A stretch of 12,534 bases of DNA from Clostridia bacterium (GTDB taxonomy: Bacteria > Bacillota > Clostridia > TANB77 > CAG-508), in NCBI GenBank assembly GCA_900752095.1, contig CAADUD010000083.1:1-12534 (forward strand), given 5' to 3'. Under the pieces are notes generated by a model, which ran no database searches, was not told the DNA's origin, and saw only the letters and a list, made by a program, of their open reading frames with translations. Shown one piece after another: positions 7,268 to 12,534 of the stretch. A program made the translations under genes and the position numbers. Positions within the stretch are counted from its first letter, which is position 1, and every line of letters starts with the position of its first letter.

Positions 7268-7651
7268 ATGGAAACTGAAAGAATTAGTAAAATCAAAGTT
7301 GGTGATGTTGAGTACGATTTAGTTTTAACAACTAAAGCAACTAAAGAAATAGCAGGTCGTTATGGAGGACTAGAAAACCTAGGAGAAAAATTGATGAAAG
7401 CTGAAAACTTTGAAATGGCTATAGGAGAAATTGTATGGTTAATATGTCTTTTAGCAAATCAATCGATATTAATTCATAACTTCAAAAATAAAGATAATCA
7501 AAAAGAATTATTAACTGAAGAAATGTTGGAGATATTAACAACTCCATTCGATTTAGCAGATTACAAACAAGCAATAACAGAATGCTTGTATAAAGGAACA
7601 AAAAGAAATATTGAAAGTGAAGAAAATTCAAAAAACGTGGAAGTCGAGTAA
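7268..7651 (+). CDS. Tail assembly chaperone G (0-frame product)
   Basis: This 127-residue protein lies between the major tail protein and tape measure genes, the standard place of the lambda G-like chaperone that coats the tape measure during tail assembly. It begins METERISKIKVGDVEYDLVL, has TTKATKEIAGRYGGLENLG typical of Bacillota members, and ends in a charged, Asn/Glu-rich tail. GGAGG precedes the ATG. Near its end, codons TCA-AAA-AAC form a -1 slippery site, so a fraction of ribosomes should leave this frame before the TAA at 7649-7651 and make the longer GT product. The stop lies within the stem of a perfect hairpin. Confidence 0.85.
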   Translation: METERISKIKVGDVEYDLVLTTKATKEIAGRYGGLENLGEKLMKAENFEMAIGEIVWLICLLANQSILIHNFKNKDNQKELLTEEMLEILTTPFDLADYKQAITECLYKGTKRNIESEENSKNVEVE

Positions 7652-7839
7652 GTGATGAAGAATTATTTACTCGACTTTTATATTATGGTTTAGCTCATCT
7701 TAACTTGTCTTATGAAGAAGTATGGCTAATGCCCTTTGGATTATTACTTGATTTATGGGAATGCCATAGACAATTTAATGGAATAGCAAAACCAAAAAGA
7801 GAAATCTTTATAGACGATATTATTCCAGATGGAATTTAA
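7268..7839 (+). CDS. Tail assembly chaperone GT, made by -1 ribosomal frameshift (join 7268..7636, 7636..7839)
   Basis: After the AAC codon at 7634-7636 a -1 slip re-reads base 7636 and continues CGT-GGA-AGT, giving 67 more residues up to TAA at 7837-7839, about 190 residues in all. The -1 frame is open from 7621 to 7836 but has no usable start codon or ribosome binding site near its beginning, so frameshifting is the plausible way to express it. The T part contains ELFTRLLYYGLAHLNLSYEE and MPFGLLLDLWECHRQF, a pattern I recall from T domains of Bacillota tail chaperones. In lambda, G and GT at a fixed ratio are needed for tail assembly. A gene finder that requires a start codon would miss this product. 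Confidence 0.85.
7630..7636 (+). promoter_or_regulatory. Slippery heptamer A_AAA_AAC for -1 frameshifting
   Basis: The heptamer is in the correct register for the G frame (TCA AAA AAC) and matches the canonical X_XXY_YYZ form, among the most slip-prone in bacteria. It is placed 12 bases before the 0-frame stop and just inside the open -1 frame that starts at 7621. Confidence 0.88.
7641..7677 (+). promoter_or_regulatory. Perfect 11-bp hairpin after the slippery site, likely frameshift stimulator
   Basis: The arms AAGTCGAGTAA (7641-7651) and TTACTCGACTT (7667-7677) are exact reverse complements around a 15-base loop. Up to four more pairs, mostly G-U, can form outside them (7637-7640 with 7678-7681). 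The stem starts 4 bases after the heptamer, slightly closer than the usual 5-9, and its 5' arm contains the 0-frame stop TAA. Four T follow the 3' arm core, so the element also resembles a weak terminator. Confidence 0.8.
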
Positions 7840-7853
7840 GGAGGTGAGTTTTT

Positions 7854-10433
7854 ATGGCAGATAACTTTGGTTTAAAAATTGGTGTTGAAGGAGAAAAAGA
7901 GTTCAAAAGTGCTCTTTATAGTATTAATCAAAGTTTTAGAGTGTTAGGCTCTGAAATGAAATTAGTAGAGTCACAATTTAGTAAGAATGATACATCAATT
8001 CAATCTTTAACAGCTAGAAACCAAGTATTAAATAAAGAAATAGATACGCAAAAAGCAAAAATTGAATTGTTAAAAAATGCCTTAAGCAACTCTTCGCAGT
8101 CTTTTGGAGAAAACGATAGAAGAACTCAAGAGTGGCAAATTAAATTGAATAATGCAACTGCTGAATTAAATTCTATGGAGAAAGAATTAAAGGATAATCA
8201 AACTGCCCTTGATGCTGCTGGAACAGAAATGGATGATGTATCCAAAAGTGCTAACAAGATGGGAGCAGATATAGATGATGCTGGGGCAAAAGCAGAAGGA
8301 AGTAATAGTAAGTTTGAAAAATTAGGTTCTGTTCTAAAAGGAATTGGTGTGACAATGGGAGCTGTTGCAGTAGCGGCAGGTGCTGCCGCTGTTACACTTG
8401 CAAAAAAAGTAGTATCTTCATATGCAGAATTTGAACAATTAGAAGGTGGTGTTAAGACCCTGTTTGGTACTGAAACGTCATCGGTTGAAGAATATGCAGC
8501 AAGTGTTGGTAAAAGTGTAGGAGAAGTAGAAGGGAAATACAATTCACTACTTTCTGCACAAAAACAAGTTTTTAATGACGCTAACAATGCTTATAAAACA
8601 GCAGGACTTTCCGCAAATGAATATATGAATACTGTTACATCATTTAGTGCGAGCTTAATAGCTTCATTAGATGGAGACACAGAGGCGGCAGCAAAAGCGT
8701 CAAACCAAGCAATAATTGATATGTCAGATAATGCAAACAAGATGGGAACAAGTATGACCTTAATTCAAAATGCATATCAAGGTTTTGCAAAACAAAACTA
8801 TACCATGCTGGATAACTTAAAACTAGGGTATGGTGGTACAAAAACTGAAATGGAGAGATTATTAAAAGATGCTGAAAAAATTAGTGGTGTTAAATATGAC
8901 ATTTCTAATTTAAATGATGTATATAGTGCAATCCATGTAATTCAAACAGAAATGGGGATAACAGGAACAACTGCAAAAGAGGCAGAAAAGACTATATCAG
9001 GATCAGCAAATGCAATGAAGAGTGCTTTCCAAAATTTAATAACTGGCTTTGGTGATGCAGATGCTGATATGCAAGTGTTGTGCCAAAATATGGCTGACTC
9101 AATAAAGACTCTAATTGATAATATTATTCCAGTTCTACAGCAAATAATAACAGCACTTCCAATAGTTGTTGATTCGCTTTTAAGTGCAGTAGCACAACTA
9201 TTACCAACACTTGTTGAGGCAGTAACATCATTATTTTCAAGTTTACTTGAGACAATTCTTGAATTAATTCCAGAACTTATTCCAACAGTAGTTATAGCAT
9301 TAACCACAATAATTGAAACATTAGTGGCAAACCTACCACTTTTAATGGAAGCAATAGTTCTTATATTTACTTCAATAATAGAAGGGATAGGAGAATTATT
9401 ACCAACATTAATTCCATCTGCGGTACAAGCAATAATTACAATTGTTAATGGATTGATTGAAAACTTACCACTGCTACTTGATGCAGCACTTCAATTAATA
9501 ATGGGATTAGCACAAGGATTAATTACTGCACTTCCGATTTTAATTGCGGCACTTCCTGAAATAATAAATGGAATTGTGACATTTTTGTTGAATTCAATTC
9601 CACAAATAATCCAAACAGGAATAGAATTACTTACATCTTTGATTGCTGCTTTGCCAGAAATTATAACAGCAATAGTAGCGGCAATACCACAAATAATTGA
9701 TGGATTAATTACTGCATTAGTTAGTTCGATTCCGTTGATAATTCAAGCTGGAATTGATTTACTAATTGCTTTAATTCAAGCTTTGCCTCAAATTATAACG
9801 ACAATTGTAAATGCTATACCACAAATAATATCTGGTATAGTAAATGCACTGATAGGAAATATAGATAAAATTATAATGGCTGGAGTCCAGTTGTTTATTG
9901 CATTAATAAAGAATTTGCCAACAATAATTGTAGAAATTGTAAAAGCAGTACCACAAATAATATCTGGATTAGTAGAAGCTTTTAAAAGTGGTATTGGTTC
10001 AATGGTAGATGTGGGTAAAAATCTTATAACAGGATTATGGAATGGTATCAGTAATGCTAAAGATTGGGTGCTTAATAAAATAAAAGGATTTGGAGAAAGT
10101 ATATTAAATGGAATTAAGTCATTTTTTGGTATACATTCTCCATCAAGAGTTTTTAGGGATGAAATTGGTAATAACTTAGCATTAGGTTTAGGAGAAGGAT
10201 TCGTACAAGAGATGAATAATGTTTCTAATATGATGGAAGATTCAATTCCAACTGACTTTAATGTAGGAATGAATGCAAATGTAGATAGTTTGGATTTTAA
10301 CAATAATTCATATTCTAAAGATAATTTAGTAACTGCTTTTCAACAAGCATTAAGTGGTATGACAATAAAAATATCCGAGGATTTATTTGGAGAGTTAGTA
10401 ATAGATAAAGTTGAAAAGGTGGTGTATGGATAA
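7854..10433 (+). CDS. Tape measure protein
   Basis: This 859-residue protein should set tail length and pass into the host envelope during DNA injection. In order it shows a polar coiled-coil region (about 30-130), a short Ala/Val-rich hydrophobic segment (about 160-187), and a conserved Bacillota tape measure block with FAKQNYTMLDNLKLGYGGT (311-329) and VKYDISNLNDVYSAIHVIQT (346-365). A long hydrophobic region (about 418-712) of 11-residue repeats follows. Near the C-terminus is the widespread GIHSPSRVFRDEIG (759-772). I see no lysozyme, SLT, M23 or NlpC/P60 domain. AAGGAGGTGA at 7838-7847, overlapping the GT stop, is the ribosome binding site. The stop shares one base with the next ATG (TAATG). 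Confidence 0.95.
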   Translation: MADNFGLKIGVEGEKEFKSALYSINQSFRVLGSEMKLVESQFSKNDTSIQSLTARNQVLNKEIDTQKAKIELLKNALSNSSQSFGENDRRTQEWQIKLNNATAELNSMEKELKDNQTALDAAGTEMDDVSKSANKMGADIDDAGAKAEGSNSKFEKLGSVLKGIGVTMGAVAVAAGAAAVTLAKKVVSSYAEFEQLEGGVKTLFGTETSSVEEYAASVGKSVGEVEGKYNSLLSAQKQVFNDANNAYKTAGLSANEYMNTVTSFSASLIASLDGDTEAAAKASNQAIIDMSDNANKMGTSMTLIQNAYQGFAKQNYTMLDNLKLGYGGTKTEMERLLKDAEKISGVKYDISNLNDVYSAIHVIQTEMGITGTTAKEAEKTISGSANAMKSAFQNLITGFGDADADMQVLCQNMADSIKTLIDNIIPVLQQIITALPIVVDSLLSAVAQLLPTLVEAVTSLFSSLLETILELIPELIPTVVIALTTIIETLVANLPLLMEAIVLIFTSIIEGIGELLPTLIPSAVQAIITIVNGLIENLPLLLDAALQLIMGLAQGLITALPILIAALPEIINGIVTFLLNSIPQIIQTGIELLTSLIAALPEIITAIVAAIPQIIDGLITALVSSIPLIIQAGIDLLIALIQALPQIITTIVNAIPQIISGIVNALIGNIDKIIMAGVQLFIALIKNLPTIIVEIVKAVPQIISGLVEAFKSGIGSMVDVGKNLITGLWNGISNAKDWVLNKIKGFGESILNGIKSFFGIHSPSRVFRDEIGNNLALGLGEGFVQEMNNVSNMMEDSIPTDFNVGMNANVDSLDFNNNSYSKDNLVTAFQQALSGMTIKISEDLFGELVIDKVEKVVYG
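9648..9995 (+). repeat. 132-bp in-frame repeats in the tape measure gene (two full copies and part of a third)
   Basis: Units begin at 9648, 9780 and 9912, exactly 132 bases apart, starting ALPEIITAIV, ALPQIITTIV and NLPTIIVEIV. The landmark CCACAAATAAT recurs at 9687, 9819 and 9951. A related, shorter unit begins at 9549, 99 bases earlier, with the landmark at 9600. Both 132 and 99 are multiples of 33 bases, so the basic protein period is 11 residues. Confidence 0.85.
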
Positions 10434-11131
10434 TGGCAGAAATTATATGGAAAAACAAATCAAGCAAAGAAATAGAAGGTCTTATAATTACTGAAACACC
10501 GCCAATCTCAAAACCAAAAATGAAAGTAAATAAAATTGAAATTGATGGTAGAGACGGTGATATTATTGAAAAAGTAGGCTATGAAAGTTATACAAAAAAT
10601 ATAGGTATCGGTTTAACTAGAAACTTTGATATTGACGAGGTAATCAAATACTTCACAGGAGAAGGAGAACTTGTCATAAGCGATGAACCAGATAAAGTGT
10701 ATATAGCAAGTATATATGATGATGTTGATTATGAGAAATTGCTAATAATGAGAAAAGCAACAGTTAAATTTCACGTGCAGCCATTTAAATATCTAAAAGA
10801 TGAAAACAAAGTAAGTTTAAATGTTACAACTCAAACATCGATAGACGTTACTAATCAAGGCTTAGAAATATCTAAGCCTATTTTAGTGCTTGAAGGTTCT
10901 GGTGTAGTTGAAATTGCAGTTAATGGGATAAACATATTTAGATATACTTTTCCAAGTGATGAAACGAAAGTAACGATTGATAGTTTGGAAGAAGAGGCAT
11001 ATCAAGAAGGAGTTTATAAAAATAGAAATATGCTAGGAGAATTTCCAAAGTTAGAAGTTGGAAACAATACAATATCTTGGACAGGAACATTAACCAAAAT
11101 TGAAATAGATCCGAAGTCGAGGTGGTTATAA
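10433..11131 (+). CDS. Distal tail protein (Dit), Sipho_tail family
   Basis: This 232-residue protein resembles the distal tail (SPP1 gp19.1 / phi3626 gp14-type) family, which forms the hexameric hub between tail tube and tip. The N-terminal domain carries VNKIEIDGRDGDIIEKVGYE (about 33-52), the usual family signature, and VKFHVQPFKYLKD (about 111-123), which closes that domain. The C-terminal half is a beta-sandwich-like domain ending NNTISWTGTLTKIEIDPKSRWL. The length is typical of a minimal Dit without an inserted carbohydrate-binding module. AAGGTGGTG just before the ATG is the ribosome binding site. One-base TAATG overlaps on both sides, with the tape measure gene and the next gene, imply coupled translation. 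Confidence 0.9.
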   Translation: MAEIIWKNKSSKEIEGLIITETPPISKPKMKVNKIEIDGRDGDIIEKVGYESYTKNIGIGLTRNFDIDEVIKYFTGEGELVISDEPDKVYIASIYDDVDYEKLLIMRKATVKFHVQPFKYLKDENKVSLNVTTQTSIDVTNQGLEISKPILVLEGSGVVEIAVNGINIFRYTFPSDETKVTIDSLEEEAYQEGVYKNRNMLGEFPKLEVGNNTISWTGTLTKIEIDPKSRWL

Positions 11132-12534
11132 TGATTAAGATATATGAACCAACAGAAGTATTATTTGACCATAATGGATTGAAAATATTACATCCAACTA
11201 AAGCAGAAATCTACATAGAAGATAATGGAGATTACTATATTGATGTAGAATCATCAATAGATGACTTAGAATATCTACAAGAAGGAATGATAATAAGAGC
11301 TGCAACAAGATGGGGAGAGCAAGGATTTAGATTAACAAATCCTGTAAGGAAAAATAATAAGATATCCGTAAAAGGATACCATTTATGGAAAGACTCATCA
11401 AAATATATAATATTCAACTCTTATGTAGAAAATAAAAATTGTAATGATGCTTTAGACCATCTAAATAGTGCCTGTGATGTTGGTACACCTTTCACTACAA
11501 TATCAGATATAACAACTATTAATTCCACAAGAATAGTAAGACAAAGTCTTGAAGAGGCTATTGCCACAGTAATTGAAAAATGGGGTGGACATTTATATAG
11601 AGATAATTGGGTAATAGGTGTAAAAAGCAAAATAGGAGAAGATAGAGGAATTACAATCAAATATGGTAAGAACTCAACCAATATTGAAGCAAATGAAGAT
11701 TGGTCTAATGTAGTGACTAAAATAATGCCAGTAGGATATGACGGAATAACTCTTCCAGAAAAATATTTAGAGGCAGAAACACAGTATAGTGTACCTTACA
11801 CAAAAATAATTAAATTTGAACAAGATATAAATCAAGATGACTATAAAGATGAAAAAGGAAATTTAAAAGAAGAAGAATACAAAGAGGCGTTGATAGAAGA
11901 TTTAAGAAACAAAGCAAAATCATACTTAAATGAAAATCAATATTTTAAATGCAACTATAAGGTAAAAGCACACATTGAAGGTGTAATTGATTTAGGAGAT
12001 GTAATAGTTGTAGAACATAAAAGGCTTGGAATAAACCTTACTACGAATGTTATTTCTCTAAAATATGATTGTATAAGAGATAAGTACATAGAAATAGAAT
12101 TTGGTAATTTTAAAACTAAACTGAAAGACCTTGTAAGCAACATAGATAAACAAACTAAAGAAACAGTAGCCAATGCAAATGAAGTTGTGAAAGTGACATT
12201 ACAAAATGAGTTGAATACAGCTACATCAAAAATATGGGGTACTTTAGGAGATAGCTATGTTATATATGAAGGGGACAGAATACTTGTGGTAGATTCATTA
12301 CCAAAAGAAACTGCAGCAAATGTAATGATGATAAATGCAGGTGGAATAGGATTCTCAAATACAGGAATAAATGGTTCTTTTAATTCAGCGTGGCTTATAG
12401 ATGGAACACTAGATATGCAAGCAGTAAATTGTATAAACATGACAGCTAACCTAGTGAAAGGTGGAACGTTTAAAGTTGGATCACAATTGAATGAAGCTGG
12501 AAGAATAGAAATTTACGATTTATCTAATGTGTTA
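11131..12534 (+). CDS. Tail-associated endopeptidase / tail spike protein (Prophage_tail, Tal-like), 3' end missing
   Basis: The frame starts at ATG 11131 and stays open to the end of the window, giving 468 residues of a protein whose C-terminus lies outside. Residues 1 to about 335 match the Prophage_tail/phage minor structural protein N-terminal region: KGYHLWKDSSKYI (81-93), GGHLYRDNWVIGV (152-164), ITIKYGKNSTNIEANED (174-190) and VVTKIMPVGYDG (194-205). This region forms the trimeric baseplate hub at the tail tip. A helical linker follows (about 333-366). The last part has INAGGIGFSNTGINGSF and SAWLIDGTLDMQ (401-430), then KGGTFKVG, a pattern common in the mid-region of Bacillota tail spike proteins. 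The downstream part probably carries host-binding or wall-degrading domains. Peptidase activity is inferred from family naming; no catalytic motif is identifiable here. Confidence 0.9.
   Translation, partial: MIKIYEPTEVLFDHNGLKILHPTKAEIYIEDNGDYYIDVESSIDDLEYLQEGMIIRAATRWGEQGFRLTNPVRKNNKISVKGYHLWKDSSKYIIFNSYVENKNCNDALDHLNSACDVGTPFTTISDITTINSTRIVRQSLEEAIATVIEKWGGHLYRDNWVIGVKSKIGEDRGITIKYGKNSTNIEANEDWSNVVTKIMPVGYDGITLPEKYLEAETQYSVPYTKIIKFEQDINQDDYKDEKGNLKEEEYKEALIEDLRNKAKSYLNENQYFKCNYKVKAHIEGVIDLGDVIVVEHKRLGINLTTNVISLKYDCIRDKYIEIEFGNFKTKLKDLVSNIDKQTKETVANANEVVKVTLQNELNTATSKIWGTLGDSYVIYEGDRILVVDSLPKETAANVMMINAGGIGFSNTGINGSFNSAWLIDGTLDMQAVNCINMTANLVKGGTFKVGSQLNEAGRIEIYDLSNVL

Noticed and set aside
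8198..8587. 129-codon open frame on the - strand
   Set aside because: It lies entirely within the tape measure gene. Its Ala/Ser/Pro-rich product is what the complement of Ala- and Gly-rich coding DNA gives.
9788..10303. 171-codon open frame on the - strand within the tape measure gene
   Set aside because: It mirrors the repetitive, stop-poor hydrophobic region of the + strand gene and has no recognisable domain; a shadow frame.
1..12534. Recoded stop codons, as in some gut phages
   Set aside because: TAA and TGA both end recognisable proteins at expected lengths (for example TGA at the portal and gp10-like genes), and no family member is interrupted by an in-frame stop.
1..12534. CRISPR arrays, tRNA genes, insertion sequences, attachment sites, diversity-generating retroelement
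   Set aside because: I found no regularly spaced direct repeats other than the coding repeats in the tape measure gene, no cloverleaf-like sequence, no transposase or integrase motif and no template/variable repeat pair.

Overview
The window is a stretch of a temperate or lytic siphophage genome, most likely a prophage, from a low-GC Gram-positive host. By eye the sequence is about one third G+C. It favours AGA and ATA codons, uses strong AGGAGG-type ribosome binding sites, and uses TAA and TGA as stops, so the code is standard bacterial. The structural proteins resemble those of Clostridia and other Bacillota phages (HK97-type head, phi13-type major tail protein, phi3626/SPP1-type baseplate). 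The exact host cannot be named from sequence alone. Every gene lies on the + strand, the genes are packed with small gaps or overlaps, and no stretch longer than 300 bases lacks a gene.

Bases 1-389 are the end of an upstream accessory or late-early operon. It holds the C-terminus of a probable gamma-glutamylcyclotransferase (AIG2/GGCT-like), an overlapping 66-residue zinc-ribbon protein, and a terminator-like hairpin. Bases 411-5204 are the packaging and head module: large terminase (TTG start), portal, ClpP-type prohead protease (start buried about 100 bases inside the portal gene) and major capsid protein with an N-terminal scaffold-like delta domain. No small terminase gene is visible between the zinc-ribbon gene and terL.

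Bases 5223-6638 carry four small connector and tail-completion genes in the usual HK97-like order: gp6-like adaptor, head closure protein, HK97 gp10-like protein, tail terminator candidate. Bases 6641-12534 are the tail module: major tail protein, tail assembly chaperones G and GT, tape measure protein, distal tail protein, and the N-terminal 468 residues of the tail endopeptidase/tail-associated protein, which runs off the window. The T half of GT has no start codon of its own and is reached by a -1 frameshift on A_AAA_AAC just before a perfect 11-bp hairpin.

The terminase loads DNA through the portal into a capsid matured by the protease. The connector proteins close the head and join it to a tail tube, whose length is set by the tape measure with help from G and GT. 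The distal tail and tail-associated proteins form the tip that meets the host. Most of the window is an ordinary structural module. The parts most worth a second look are the GGCT/zinc-ribbon cassette at the left edge and the frameshift element at 7630-7680.
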